Shown one piece after another: positions 48,489 through 60,909 of a stretch of 64,000 nt of DNA. The stretch lies in the NCBI RefSeq assembly GCF_002723455.1, contig NZ_PDUS01000006.1:145490-209489 (forward strand), in the 5' to 3' direction. A program made the position numbers and the translations under genes. The notes beneath the pieces are model-generated. The model searched no databases. It had not been told where the DNA came from and saw only the letters and a list, made by a program, of their open reading frames with translations. Origin of the DNA: Pseudoalteromonas sp. 3D05. Lineage in GTDB: Bacteria > Pseudomonadota > Gammaproteobacteria > Enterobacterales > Alteromonadaceae. The first letter of the stretch is position 1. The number at the start of each line of letters is the position of its first letter.

Positions 48489-50827
48489 ACAATAAGTTTG
48501 AAGTCTCGTTAGATAATTGCCACAAAGAACCTATTCATATCCCTGGCTCTATTCAACCCCATGGATACTTGCTTGTTGTTGATCCTCAAACTCTCAAGGT
48601 ATGCTATTTTAGCGAAAACATTTTACCACTTTTAAATATGCAAAAAGAGTGCTTATTAGGGTCACATATAAGTGATATTTTTGAGGCGAATACATTCAGC
48701 ATCATCCAGAGAAACAAAGCTGAGCAAGACTTTCATACTATTAACCCCCTTGCCATTGAGATAAAAGGAAAACCGACCGACACCTCGCTCAAAGGCGCTA
48801 TTTCTCGTAACGATGAATATCTACTCATTGAACTTGAGTTTAGCAAAAAGAAAGACCACTCAAGTTTTGACCCTATGAATTACCTGATGAAGCAATCACT
48901 TCATCTAATTACTGACTCAAAAGAGCTAAGCTCGTCATACGACACCGCAGTAAAAGAGGTTCGTAACTTAACCGGCTTTGATCGCGTTATGCTCTATCAA
49001 TTTGACCATGAATATAATGGTCAAGTCGTGGCTGAAGCCAAAAAAGATGAGTTAAACTCATTCCTTCACCAACATTTTCCTGAGTCAGATATTCCAAAGC
49101 AAGCGCGCGCTTTATATTTACGTAACCCGATCAGGTTACTTGCCGATGTAAATGCAGAGGTATCGCCTATCTACCCACAAGATAAACCGGTAGATTTAAG
49201 CTCTTGTACAATAAGAAGTGTGTCTCCTATCCATTGCCAATACTTGCGCAATATGGGAGTTAAAGCATCAATGTCCATCAGCATTATTATTGCCGATAAA
49301 TTATGGGGATTGATTGCTTGCCACCATTACTCGAGCCATGTTGTTCCCTTTGAAGCACGACAAGTTGCACAATACATGGGGCTGATGCTCTCTTATATTA
49401 TCTCGCTCAAAACGCAATCAGCTGAAGCAATTCAAGAAGCCAATGCCACCTCAATCAGTGCAGAAATAGCAGAGCATATGTCTGAAGAGGTGTTTTTCAT
49501 TGATGGTTTACGCAAACAAGCCCCAGCCTTACTTAGCATGCTACATGCTGATGGTGTTGCATGGCGGCTGGAAAAAGATATTGAACATTTTGGTAGTGTG
49601 CCTAAAAATGAAGATATTGATAATTTGTTTGAATGGATAAAAGAGCATCATTTAGAAGATGAGTTACTTTATCATAATCATCATTTATCTAATGAACAGG
49701 CTGAATTTGGAAAGTTTGCTAAGTTAGCAAGCGGCGTACTCGCTATGCCTATTTCTACCAATGAAAACCTATTTATTATGTGGTTTCGTAAAGAGGTTAT
49801 TGAAACAAAAAATTGGGGCGGAAAGCCCGAAAAAATAATTGAGTTTCTTGATGATGGTAGCCATCGCCTGATGCCTCGCAGCTCATTTCGTCTATGGCAA
49901 GAAAATGTTCGCAATAAATGTACTCCTTGGCAAGCCAACGAAATATCTTGCGCCTTAAAGTTTCGCAATCATTTGATTAATCATGTAATTGAAAAATCAG
50001 AGCGACTTAAAAAGCTAAATAACGTATTAGAAACTAAAGTGAATGAGCGAACCGTCGCTTTAAAAGCGGAAATACTTACCCGACAGCAAGCCGAACTTGA
50101 CCTTGAAATTGCACTTAGAACAGCTGAAGAGTCTAACAAAGAGTTAGAACGTTTTGCTTTTGTTGCATCTCATGATTTACAGGAGCCTTTACGTAAAATA
50201 CAAATGTTCGGCGATCGCCTGCAAAACTCTAAAGAACCGATTGGAGAAAAAAACGCTTCGTATATCTCACGCATGATGGATTCTGCTGAAAGAATGCAAA
50301 AACTCATCAAAGGGGTACTGAGCTTTTCTAGAATTAACCGAAAAGGTGAAGATTTCCGTCGCTTTTTAGCACAAGATATTTTTGACGAAATTATTGATGA
50401 TTTGGAGCTAATTATAGCTGATAAGTCAGCCAAGTTTCACATAGACGACATCGGTGAAATCTATGGCGATAAGCGGCAAATCCAACGCTTATTTCAAAAT
50501 TTAATTCTCAATGCACTTAAATTCAGTCACTTAAATCAACCACCAGTTATAGAAATTAAGTTAATTGAACGATCGGATGAACATATAGTCGTTGCTGTTA
50601 TTGATAATGGAATTGGTTTTAACAGTGAGTTTAAAGACAGAATATTTAACCTCTTTGAACGTGTTCACTCTAAACATGCCTACGAAGGAACAGGATTAGG
50701 CTTAGCAATTTGTAAGAAAATAATCGAACGCCACTATGGATCCATTACAGCACAATCAAGCATTAATGAAGGCGCACAATTTTACGTTACGTTGCCGCTA
50801 AGAGAAGTGGAGTTAAATCAGCTTTAG
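48485..50827 (+). CDS. bphP: Bacteriophytochrome histidine kinase
   Basis: A 780-residue red/far-red sensor: PAS (about 8-110), GAF (145-310), PHY (325-500), a coiled coil, HisKA and HATPase. Cys12, before HKEPIHIPGSIQPHG, is the biliverdin attachment site. The GAF domain has the canonical SDIPKQARALY and SPIHCQYLRNMGVKASM. The PHY tongue carries WFRKE. The kinase His is about residue 563 in ASHDLQEPLRK. ATP motifs are NLILNALKFS, DNGIGF and GTGLGLAI. The start is TTG, coupled to bphO. There is no receiver domain; a separate CheY-like regulator is encoded nearby. Confidence 0.95.
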   Translation: MNNKFEVSLDNCHKEPIHIPGSIQPHGYLLVVDPQTLKVCYFSENILPLLNMQKECLLGSHISDIFEANTFSIIQRNKAEQDFHTINPLAIEIKGKPTDTSLKGAISRNDEYLLIELEFSKKKDHSSFDPMNYLMKQSLHLITDSKELSSSYDTAVKEVRNLTGFDRVMLYQFDHEYNGQVVAEAKKDELNSFLHQHFPESDIPKQARALYLRNPIRLLADVNAEVSPIYPQDKPVDLSSCTIRSVSPIHCQYLRNMGVKASMSISIIIADKLWGLIACHHYSSHVVPFEARQVAQYMGLMLSYIISLKTQSAEAIQEANATSISAEIAEHMSEEVFFIDGLRKQAPALLSMLHADGVAWRLEKDIEHFGSVPKNEDIDNLFEWIKEHHLEDELLYHNHHLSNEQAEFGKFAKLASGVLAMPISTNENLFIMWFRKEVIETKNWGGKPEKIIEFLDDGSHRLMPRSSFRLWQENVRNKCTPWQANEISCALKFRNHLINHVIEKSERLKKLNNVLETKVNERTVALKAEILTRQQAELDLEIALRTAEESNKELERFAFVASHDLQEPLRKIQMFGDRLQNSKEPIGEKNASYISRMMDSAERMQKLIKGVLSFSRINRKGEDFRRFLAQDIFDEIIDDLELIIADKSAKFHIDDIGEIYGDKRQIQRLFQNLILNALKFSHLNQPPVIEIKLIERSDEHIVVAVIDNGIGFNSEFKDRIFNLFERVHSKHAYEGTGLGLAICKKIIERHYGSITAQSSINEGAQFYVTLPLREVELNQL

Positions 50828-50860
50828 TATTTTACCGCTACGTTTGTGGCGGTAAAACTC
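50828..50860. terminator. Bidirectional terminator between bphP and the S24 repressor gene
   Basis: TTTTACCGC (50830-50838) and GCGGTAAAA (50849-50857) form a 9-bp stem with a ten-base loop, and the T- and A-runs at the stem base serve both directions. It overlaps the final codons of the repressor gene, which saves space between the convergent genes. Confidence 0.7.
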
Positions 50861-51596
50861 TATTGATATGCTCTTTTAATTGTCTAATTTCATCTTCAAT
50901 AGACTGAAAACGCTGATTTTGAATATAAGATTCCTGATCAGTTATAGAGCTTATTTTTGCCTTCACGTGCCAAACCTCTAAAATATCATCTGCGTGGATA
51001 GTGTAAGTTTTGTATTCCGGGTTATCACTTTTGAATAAGTAACTGACAGGTGTTGTTTCATGGCGAAAAAGGCGCTTAGCGACAATGCCATCCTTAGTGA
51101 CAACAACGCAAACAGAACCGTTTTCTAACTGTATAATGTCTTTAACTTGCTCAGTGATAACCGTTTCTCTGGGGCGAATAGTAGGCAACATGCTGTCGCC
51201 TTCTACTTCAAAGAGTCGATAGTTACCATTTTCAAATCCTGGAATTTTATAGACATCTAAGGTATTTATATAGCCTTCATCGCTGCATTGGTCTATGTAA
51301 CCTGCATGCGCCTCTTCCTTTACAAGTGGAATAAATGAAGACTCTAGGACCTTTTGATAATTCTGAAAATGCGAATCATCATACCCCTCTATTCCCAAAA
51401 TAAGCCAATTGCAGTCAACATTAAACTCTTTGCTTATTTTAGTAATAGTACTGAGAGATAAGGTCGACTTCCCCGATTCTAATTGCGATAAAGCCCCTTG
51501 AGTTATGCCTATCTTATCTGCAAACTCTTGTTGCGATAGGTTCAACTTTTCGCGTAGAGCTGTCACTCTATTTGTACTACTATTATTTGATATCAT
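50838..51596 (-). CDS. XRE-family repressor with S24 (LexA/CI-like) autocleavage domain
   Basis: A 252-residue protein. The helix-turn-helix is at residues 20-45 (LSQQEFADKIGITQGALSQLESG). A linker leads to an S24 peptidase-like domain with an Ala-Gly cleavage site (EEAHAGY, residues 98-99), nucleophile Ser135 in EGDSMLPT and Lys174 in GIVAKRL. Such repressors cut themselves when RecA is activated. No phage genes are nearby. It lies between bphP and a divergent response-regulator gene, so it may control that gene or itself. That is inference. Confidence 0.88.
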   Translation of the reverse strand: MISNNSSTNRVTALREKLNLSQQEFADKIGITQGALSQLESGKSTLSLSTITKISKEFNVDCNWLILGIEGYDDSHFQNYQKVLESSFIPLVKEEAHAGYIDQCSDEGYINTLDVYKIPGFENGNYRLFEVEGDSMLPTIRPRETVITEQVKDIIQLENGSVCVVVTKDGIVAKRLFRHETTPVSYLFKSDNPEYKTYTIHADDILEVWHVKAKISSITDQESYIQNQRFQSIEDEIRQLKEHINRVLPPQT

Positions 51597-51620
51597 CGCG
51601 TTATTAATAAACTTATGTTT

Positions 51621-51652
51621 GTGTTATGGGTATAAGCAAGTTAATATAACAC
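51621..51652. promoter_or_regulatory. Inverted repeat in the divergent repressor/response-regulator region, candidate operator
   Basis: GTGTTAT (51621-51627) is repeated inverted as ATAACAC (51646-51652), with shorter nested arms AAGCA/TGCTT. It lies 25 bases before the repressor ATG and 115 before the response-regulator ATG. Other small inverted pairs (AAGTA/TACTT, AGTAA/TTACT) follow to 51695. Any of them could be repressor sites. None is a known consensus. Confidence 0.35.
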
Positions 51653-51766
51653 CTGCTTAGCTGAAGTATATACTACTTGAGTAAAAAATTACTTAATTGT
51701 TGTTTTTAATGAAAAAGTAGCTAAATAACAAAGATAAGCCACATTCCATAAACTCAGGGGTTTCCA

Positions 51767-52216
51767 ATGTTTAACGACAAATTATTTACTAAAAAATTAC
51801 GCTCTGTGAGCTTTATTTTAGTTGCTGATGATGATCTTGATGATCAAGAGCTTATACGCGATGCCCTTGTTGAAAACAACGTCGACGAAAGTAAAATCCA
51901 ATTTGTAGATGACGGCATGCAATTAATTGAAGCACTTGATAAAAATAAAATTTTACCAAGTCTTATCCTATTAGATTTAAACATGCCAAGAAAGGGTGGG
52001 AAAGAAGCATTAGTTGAACTAAAAAAATCGGAGCGTTACCGTCATATTCCGATTATTATTTTTACTACCTCAGATTCAGAAATTGATATTAAACAATGCT
52101 ATAGCTTAGGCACGAATGCATTCATGACCAAACCATCAAGTTATTTTGATTTAGTTGAATCAATGAAAATGTTAACTCAATATTGGCTTGTTCAAGCTAG
52201 AATTGTTTTAGACTAA
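51767..52216 (+). CDS. CheY-like response regulator (Rcp1-like, phytochrome partner)
   Basis: A 149-residue single receiver domain. The acidic pocket DDDLDD is at residues 21-26, the phospho-acceptor is Asp70 in LILLDLNMPRKGG, with TTSDSE and MTKPSS further on. The NMPRKGG form and the insertion around ENNVDESKIQFVDDG are typical of Rcp1-type regulators that act with phytochromes. It has no output domain. It is the likely phosphate acceptor of the bacteriophytochrome encoded one gene away. Confidence 0.88.
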   Translation: MFNDKLFTKKLRSVSFILVADDDLDDQELIRDALVENNVDESKIQFVDDGMQLIEALDKNKILPSLILLDLNMPRKGGKEALVELKKSERYRHIPIIIFTTSDSEIDIKQCYSLGTNAFMTKPSSYFDLVESMKMLTQYWLVQARIVLD

Positions 52217-52235
52217 AGTTTAAAACCTTTTCTGC

Positions 52236-53747
52236 TCACCCCACAAACTTATCGTTGTTTGCCAATTTTTGCATCAGCTGCCTTACAACGATATACAAAT
52301 CACTTGGTAACATTCCACGCTCTCCTTCAGCCTTTGCTAAAACATCGCCCGCTTTAGCATGCAAGGTAACACCAAAACACGCAGCTTGCTCAGTTGTTAA
52401 CTCTTGTGCAATCAGGCCTGCAATAATGCCTGTGAGCACATCACCGCTGCCGCCGACCGCTAGCGCGGGGTTGCCATCAGTACATACCCACGCTTTAGTG
52501 CCGTCAGTGATAATGCTGCCTGCCCCTTTGAGTACACAGGTCGTTGAATATGTTTCTGCCAGTTTTTGTGCGCTTTGATAACGGTCTGACTCTATATCAT
52601 TAATGGTACAATCAAGTAGCCGTGCGGCTTCGCCTGGATGCGGGGTGAATACCGTGTTTTTCAGTGTAATTGGCGCTGATTGCTGAGCAATAAGATTTAA
52701 CGCATCGGCATCGACAACCATTGCTTTATTGTGGTCAACACAGTGTTGAATGACCGCCTCAAAAGTGGATTTAGCCCATGAGTCTTGGCCAAGCCCTGGA
52801 CCAATGGCTATGCATGTAGCCCACTCGAGTGCTGAAGTTAAATCAGCCGTGGTGACCATCAGCTCAGGCCGACCAATACTCACTGCAAGGACTGACTCTG
52901 GATGAGTGTATACTTTTACCATACCTGCACCACTGCGCAGCGCGGCCTCACCTGTTAAGCGTATAGCCCCAGCAGTGCCCGCATTACCACCAACACACAG
53001 TAACTTGCCATGACTGGCTTTGTGGCTGTTGTTTTGTCGCTTAGTTAAGCCTTGAATGCCGTCATAATTAATAAGCTCTGCGCTGGGTGTAGCCAACTGG
53101 ATAAACGCTTGACCAACGCCTAAGTCTGCAAATTCACATTTACCAGTGTGTGCTCTGCCCTCGCCCGTCACTAAGCCTTGCTTTATGCCAACAAAAGTAA
53201 CGCTAAACTCAGCTTGAATAGCAACACCGTGTACAACCCCGGTGTCAGCATTAATGCCCGAAGGTAAATCAATCGCAACAATGGGTGCTGGGCTATTGTT
53301 GGCCGTTTTTATTAGCTTAGTAAATGGCTCTCGCACCTCATTTTTAAGGCCTGTTCCCAGTAATCCATCTATAATAATGTCAGCAGTTTTTATCGTTTTC
53401 GGGTCATAATTTGATATTTCACCGCCAACAGCCAACCACGCTTTTTGCGCTGTTAGCGCATCTCCTGTTAAAGGCTTATCTGGTAATGCAGCAATCACCG
53501 TAACCTGTTTACCTGCTTGTTTTGCTAAGCTTGCAACAATATAGCCATCACCAGCATTGTTGCCAACGCCAACTAAAATGACATAATTTTGCGCATGTGG
53601 GTAATGTTTAATTACCTGCTCAAACACTGCCTTCCCTGCACGCTCCATCAGTGTATACATAGACACAGCGCTTTGCTCTGCTGCACTAGGCTCGTATCTG
53701 CGTACTTGCTCGGCTCTAAATACACATTGGGGTAATTTTGCTGACAT
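52236..53747 (-). CDS. nnr: Bifunctional NAD(P)H-hydrate epimerase / ADP-dependent dehydratase
   Basis: A 503-residue repair enzyme for hydrated NAD(P)H. The N-terminal YjeF_N epimerase domain (about 1-215) has VGVGNNAGDGYIVA. The C-terminal dehydratase domain (about 230-495) has TPHPGEAARL and GSGDVLTGIIAGL. The length matches E. coli YjeF (515). It is convergent with the response-regulator gene and is separated from tsaE, its usual neighbour in enterics. Confidence 0.95.
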   Translation of the reverse strand: MSAKLPQCVFRAEQVRRYEPSAAEQSAVSMYTLMERAGKAVFEQVIKHYPHAQNYVILVGVGNNAGDGYIVASLAKQAGKQVTVIAALPDKPLTGDALTAQKAWLAVGGEISNYDPKTIKTADIIIDGLLGTGLKNEVREPFTKLIKTANNSPAPIVAIDLPSGINADTGVVHGVAIQAEFSVTFVGIKQGLVTGEGRAHTGKCEFADLGVGQAFIQLATPSAELINYDGIQGLTKRQNNSHKASHGKLLCVGGNAGTAGAIRLTGEAALRSGAGMVKVYTHPESVLAVSIGRPELMVTTADLTSALEWATCIAIGPGLGQDSWAKSTFEAVIQHCVDHNKAMVVDADALNLIAQQSAPITLKNTVFTPHPGEAARLLDCTINDIESDRYQSAQKLAETYSTTCVLKGAGSIITDGTKAWVCTDGNPALAVGGSGDVLTGIIAGLIAQELTTEQAACFGVTLHAKAGDVLAKAEGERGMLPSDLYIVVRQLMQKLANNDKFVG

Positions 53748-53882
53748 ATTCGACCTTAATCATGGCTTTTTATCAGCATATAAGTGCTCACAAGAGCAGT
53801 CAAATAACAAGTGAGTTTCACTGACTTGATATTGTTCAATTAACCCACACTAACTATTTATTAGGAACTATATTGTAAACAA

Positions 53883-54158
53883 ATGGATTTATTAGATAAG
53901 GTTGGACTTGGCATATTATTACTACATTGGCTTGCCGTCACCTTACTGTTACTTATTATAGTGTGGGCCATGAGAAAAATTCTGGCCTCGGGTCAAACCA
54001 TGTCTCGGGGTGCATTTTTATTTTTGTCTTTCTGCCCGCTGATTTCGTTATTCCCTATTCCGCCTCCGCAATTTGAGAATGTTCAAAAAGCCAAACAAGA
54101 ACAACGTAAGCGTAAAGAAGATTCTGGCGACCCTCCTGATGATGAAACTATAGAATGA
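53883..54158 (+). CDS. Small membrane protein of unknown function
   Basis: A 91-residue protein with two predicted membrane helices (about 8-28, LGILLLHWLAVTLLLLIIVWA; and 44-60, AFLFLSFCPLISLFPI). A charged cytoplasmic-type tail follows (KAKQEQRKRKEDSGDPPDDE). No family is recognised. The ribosome site is poor (AGGA about 16 bases upstream). It is followed after 18 bases by another membrane-protein gene. Confidence 0.65.
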   Translation: MDLLDKVGLGILLLHWLAVTLLLLIIVWAMRKILASGQTMSRGAFLFLSFCPLISLFPIPPPQFENVQKAKQEQRKRKEDSGDPPDDETIE

Positions 54159-54176
54159 TAAAAGTAGATTTAGATC

Positions 54177-54617
54177 ATGCAACAAAATAACACTGAGAGA
54201 CTGTTAATCAGCGCAGGGGTTATCGCATTTGCCGCGGCTACCTGGCACTTACTCTGTATTTGGGGTGGGCCTAGCTGGTATGCTTTTGCTAGGGCGCCGC
54301 AAGCCTTAATTGAGTTAGCTCAACAAGGCACCTACCTTGCGCCTGCTGCCACCATTATAGTTGCTGGCCTTATGTTTACCTGTAGTGCCTATGCGTTTTG
54401 TGCTGCGGGTTTGATACGAAAATTACCTTTAATCACAGCGGCTTTATCAACCATAGCATTGATATGCGTAGCCCGTGCTTTAATTGCAATACCCTTACTT
54501 ATTCGCTCAACTGAGCTTGATATTTGGCAATTAGTAGCCAGCTCGGTTTGGCTATACGTTGGTATTTGCTTTTTATTAGGCGCTAAAGCCTACTGGCAAG
54601 TTTACCACCAACACTGA
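54177..54617 (+). CDS. Four-helix membrane protein of unknown function
   Basis: A 146-residue protein with four hydrophobic segments (about 10-30, 50-75, 83-105 and 115-140), so an integral membrane protein. The first two segments are separated by GGPSWYAFARAP. It resembles small proteins of uncharacterised DUF type, and no function can be assigned. It probably forms an operon with the gene at 53883. A bidirectional terminator follows. Confidence 0.7.
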   Translation: MQQNNTERLLISAGVIAFAAATWHLLCIWGGPSWYAFARAPQALIELAQQGTYLAPAATIIVAGLMFTCSAYAFCAAGLIRKLPLITAALSTIALICVARALIAIPLLIRSTELDIWQLVASSVWLYVGICFLLGAKAYWQVYHQH

Positions 54618-54662
54618 GAACACTTTATTCAAACTAACTTTACTCTCACTAGCTTGCACAAA

Positions 54663-54698
54663 CAAAAAAGGCGCACAACTTTCGTTATGCGCCTTTTT
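54663..54698. terminator. Bidirectional terminator between the membrane protein gene and speD
   Basis: GGCGCA and TGCGCC form the stem with an inner CAAC/GTT-type extension, flanked by A- and T-runs. It lies between two convergent genes. Confidence 0.85.
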
Positions 54699-54714
54699 AA
54701 GAATAAAACTGAGC

Positions 54715-55527
54715 TTATTCTGTATCAGGTAAGTTACGGCCGTAGAAAATCTCTTGCATCTCACGGGTTAACTTAGAACGAATTTCTTCTTCTTCGTCAT
54801 CTGATAAGTCATCTGTAGAAACACCAAATAAATAAGTATTTAAATCGGTCTCTTTTAGCATCATCTTAGTGTGGAACAAGTTTTCTTGATACACGTTCAC
54901 ATCCATCATTTGATACGCTTCTTTGGTATCTTCAGTCATGTAATTCTGAATCGAATTAATCGCATGATCAATATAATGTTTTACACCATCTACATCACGG
55001 GTAAAACCACGTACACGGTAGTCAATTGTCACCACGTCTGAATCCAAGCTGTGAATTAAGAAGTTCAATGCTTTTAGTGGCGAGATAATGCCACACGTAG
55101 ATACTTCTATATCAGCACGGAAGGTACAAATACCATCATCAGGATGTGCTTCAGGATACGTATGAACGCAGATATGGCTTTTGTCTAAATGCGCAACAAC
55201 AGTGTCAGGCAATGGCCCTGGTGTTTCGTCAACATCATACGTTTGCTGCTGCTCGATTGGCTCCTCAGACACCAATATTGTGACACTGGCACCTTGCGGA
55301 TCATAATCTTGGCGAGAAACATTCAGAATGTTTGCGCCGATAATATCAACCACTTCACCTAAAATATCGGTTAGTCGATCAGCATTATACTGTTCGTCGA
55401 TATATTCAATATATTCTTTACGCTGTTGTTCGGTCTTTGCGTAGCAAATATCGTAAATACTAAAGCTTAAACTTTTGGTTAAGTTATTAAAGCCATGTAG
55501 TTTAATTTTATCGAAGGGTTTGTTCAT
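54715..55527 (-). CDS. speD: S-adenosylmethionine decarboxylase proenzyme
   Basis: A 270-residue E. coli-type proenzyme. Self-cleavage at Lys-Ser in [17 protein letters not shown] yields a pyruvoyl group. [20 protein letters not shown] follows, with the catalytic Cys. The product is the aminopropyl donor for spermidine synthesis. No speE lies adjacent. It is a single gene on the minus strand. Confidence 0.96.
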   Translation of the reverse strand: MNKPFDKIKLHGFNNLTKSLSFSIYDICYAKTEQQRKEYIEYIDEQYNADRLTDILGEVVDIIGANILNVSRQDYDPQGASVTILVSEEPIEQQQTYDVDETPGPLPDTVVAHLDKSHICVHTYPEAHPDDGICTFRADIEVSTCGIISPLKALNFLIHSLDSDVVTIDYRVRGFTRDVDGVKHYIDHAINSIQNYMTEDTKEAYQMMDVNVYQENLFHTKMMLKETDLNTYLFGVSTDDLSDDEEEEIRSKLTREMQEIFYGRNLPDTE

Positions 55528-55614
55528 GATAAACCAACCTATAAACTAGTGAAATCTGCCACTGCAGAATGAAAGTTCGCGGATTTTATACGAATTTCAC
55601 CACGGGAAAAAGCG

Positions 55615-56028
55615 TTATTTTACCTGTTGTTGCACAACTTCGTGACTGTGGGTAATTTCTACTGTTTTATCAAGCATTAATGCAACTGAACAATACTTTT
55701 CAGCAGACAGTTGCACCGCACGTGCAAGGTGCTTTTCAGAGACGTTATCGCCAGTTACAACAAAGTGTAGGTTGATCTTGGTGAATACACGAGGAGCTGA
55801 CTCAGCACGTTCTGAGCTTAGTTGCACTTGAACGTCAGAGAAGTTTTGTTTAGCTTTTTTAAGAATGCTTACCACATCTACAGATGAACAACAGCCAACA
55901 GACATTAATACCATTTCCATTGGACTTGGTGCTGCGCTGTCACTGCCGGCATCAAATACTACATTATGACCAGAATTTGAAAGACCAATAAACGTATCGC
56001 CTTCAACCCATTTTACATTTGCTTGCAT
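55615..56028 (-). CDS. OsmC-family protein
   Basis: A 137-residue protein of the OsmC/Ohr fold (YhfA-like). MVLMSVGCCSSVDVVSILKK is the conserved helix that carries two adjacent cysteines. In Ohr/OsmC the reactive pair is spaced differently, so peroxidase activity is doubtful. It lies between the speD and DUF3802-like genes, all on the minus strand. Confidence 0.88.
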   Translation of the reverse strand: MQANVKWVEGDTFIGLSNSGHNVVFDAGSDSAAPSPMEMVLMSVGCCSSVDVVSILKKAKQNFSDVQVQLSSERAESAPRVFTKINLHFVVTGDNVSEKHLARAVQLSAEKYCSVALMLDKTVEITHSHEVVQQQVK

Positions 56029-56106
56029 TTTTCTACTCTAAAAAATTGTTTTCTTGATTGTATGCAAGTCACAAATAGATGCAATAAAAAGCGATAATCA
56101 GCTTAT

Positions 56107-56454
56107 TTAAGCCCCTTCAGCAACAGCATTATCAAATAAATTCTTCACTAATCCGGCAAACTCATCAATAAAGGCATGCTGCTCTATGGTCACCTGTTTG
56201 CTAGTAACACTGCTGAGCACTTCTTGTAAATCATAAACAATGCCATCAACCTCACGCACTATCATGCCGCGTTGCTCTGTTGAAAGCTCACTGTGTTGCT
56301 CGCATAACAACATAACGTTTTCAGCGATATCGTCTTCAATTAACTCCATTATCGTAGGAGCGCCAGGTTTTATTTCGCCGGGCTTCTCAAATAACGCTAA
56401 ATTTTGAGTAAGATACATGATGAGATCATCATACCCTTGCCTATCTAAAACCAT
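56107..56454 (-). CDS. DUF3802-like protein
   Basis: A 115-residue, acidic, all-helical protein without signal or membrane segment (MVLDRQGYDDLIMYLTQNLALFEKPG...). It matches my memory of DUF3802 proteins, which occur next to OsmC-type and ast genes in Shewanella and relatives. No function is known. The family assignment is from memory of sequence and position. Confidence 0.65.
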   Translation of the reverse strand: MVLDRQGYDDLIMYLTQNLALFEKPGEIKPGAPTIMELIEDDIAENVMLLCEQHSELSTEQRGMIVREVDGIVYDLQEVLSSVTSKQVTIEQHAFIDEFAGLVKNLFDNAVAEGA

Positions 56455-56542
56455 AATTAAAACACCTGTAATAAAATTATTGGGACTCTAATGATTTAAG
56501 CAGAAAGCGCTTTTAATTGCTACCTTTGCCCAGCAACCAATA

Positions 56543-56571
56543 CAAAAAAAGCAGCCGAAGCTGCTTTTTTA
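56543..56571 (-). terminator. Terminator of the ast gene cluster
   Basis: GCAGC and GCTGC pair across a CGAA loop and are flanked by A- and T-runs. It lies 30 bases after the astD stop. Confidence 0.88.
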
Positions 56572-56600
56572 ATTATTTAGTACCAAACTAGAGCACAATA

Positions 56601-58085
<1,485 letters not shown>

Positions 58086-59102
58086 TTATAAGCTTGTTGC
58101 GGTAACGGTATCGCCCGCTTGTAAATGAAGTGCGTCTGCCATTGCTTGTGGCAATGTAAGCTCTGCACTTGTCGCATCGAAGTTTAACTGTGCGACAGTT
58201 GCTCTAAAGTCATTTAATTTATCATTCGCTAGCATTACTGGCGTATCACCGCTGTTTTCACCAATTTTTACGGTAACGTTTTTGGCATTACGAATAGTCG
58301 CAATATTACCTACTTTCGCTTCAACAGTCGGGCCCGCATCAAAAATATCAACGTAGCCATTAAAGGTGAAGCCTTCACTTTTTAATAACTCAATTGCTGG
58401 GCGTGTATTGTTATGGACTTTGCCAATCACTTCTTGTGCACCTTTACTTAACAGGTTCACGTAAATTGGGTATTTAGGCATTAGTTCAGCAATAAACACT
58501 TTTTGGCCAATGCCAGTTAGGTAATCTGCCGTTGGGAAATCCATTGAGAAAAAGTGCTCTTCGAGCCATTGCCAAAATGGGCTATCACCATTTTCATTCG
58601 ATACACCACGCATTTCTGCAATAACTGTTTCAGCGAAACGCTGCTGATGTTGTTTTATAAACATAAAGCGTGCTTTTGACAGCAGTTTACCGTTATTATT
58701 TTTACGGTAACCATCTTTCAAAAATAACGTGCACAATTCAGTAGCGCCGGTGTAATCGTTACAGAGCGTTAAAATATCAACCGCTTTGTATACATCAAGC
58801 GTACGTGATGAGTGAATCACTTTACTTAAATGATAATGGTAAAATGCATCATCTAAACCTACAGCGGCTTCAATAGCCGAAGTTCCGACGACTTCACCTG
58901 TTTCGCTATCTTCAAGAACAAACAAGTAACCTTCATCACCCGGGTGAGATGCACTTTTTGCGAATGAGCTTAATGAATGGTCTATTTTCTTTTGTAATAA
59001 CGCTTCGTTATTCGGTAAAGACGTAAAGCCATGGCCCGATTCGTGGGCTATTTTCAATAAAGCTGGGTAATCACATTGCTGGATTGGGCGAAGGATCATC
59101 AT
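58086..59102 (-). CDS. astA: Arginine N-succinyltransferase
   Basis: A 338-residue enzyme that starts arginine breakdown by succinylation. MILRPIQQCDYPALLKIAHESGHGFTSLP is the family opening. FLKDGYRKNNNGKLLSKARFMF and DYLTGIGQKVFIAELMPKYPIY are further conserved blocks. It lies between argD/astC and astD. astB and astE are not in this window, so the pathway is completed elsewhere. Confidence 0.95.
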   Translation of the reverse strand: MMILRPIQQCDYPALLKIAHESGHGFTSLPNNEALLQKKIDHSLSSFAKSASHPGDEGYLFVLEDSETGEVVGTSAIEAAVGLDDAFYHYHLSKVIHSSRTLDVYKAVDILTLCNDYTGATELCTLFLKDGYRKNNNGKLLSKARFMFIKQHQQRFAETVIAEMRGVSNENGDSPFWQWLEEHFFSMDFPTADYLTGIGQKVFIAELMPKYPIYVNLLSKGAQEVIGKVHNNTRPAIELLKSEGFTFNGYVDIFDAGPTVEAKVGNIATIRNAKNVTVKIGENSGDTPVMLANDKLNDFRATVAQLNFDATSAELTLPQAMADALHLQAGDTVTATSL

Positions 59103-59188
59103 GAGTCCGCTTGCTCCCTTATATATAACGGTAAATTAGAATGTCAGGGCAAGCTTTCTACTTGCCCTAAATAAGATGAGACGGGTAA

Positions 59189-60909
<1,721 letters not shown>

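Noticed and set aside
50838..51596. Prophage remnant signalled by the CI/LexA-like repressor
   Set aside because: No integrase, structural phage gene, attachment repeat or tRNA flanks it. The neighbours are light-signalling and housekeeping genes.
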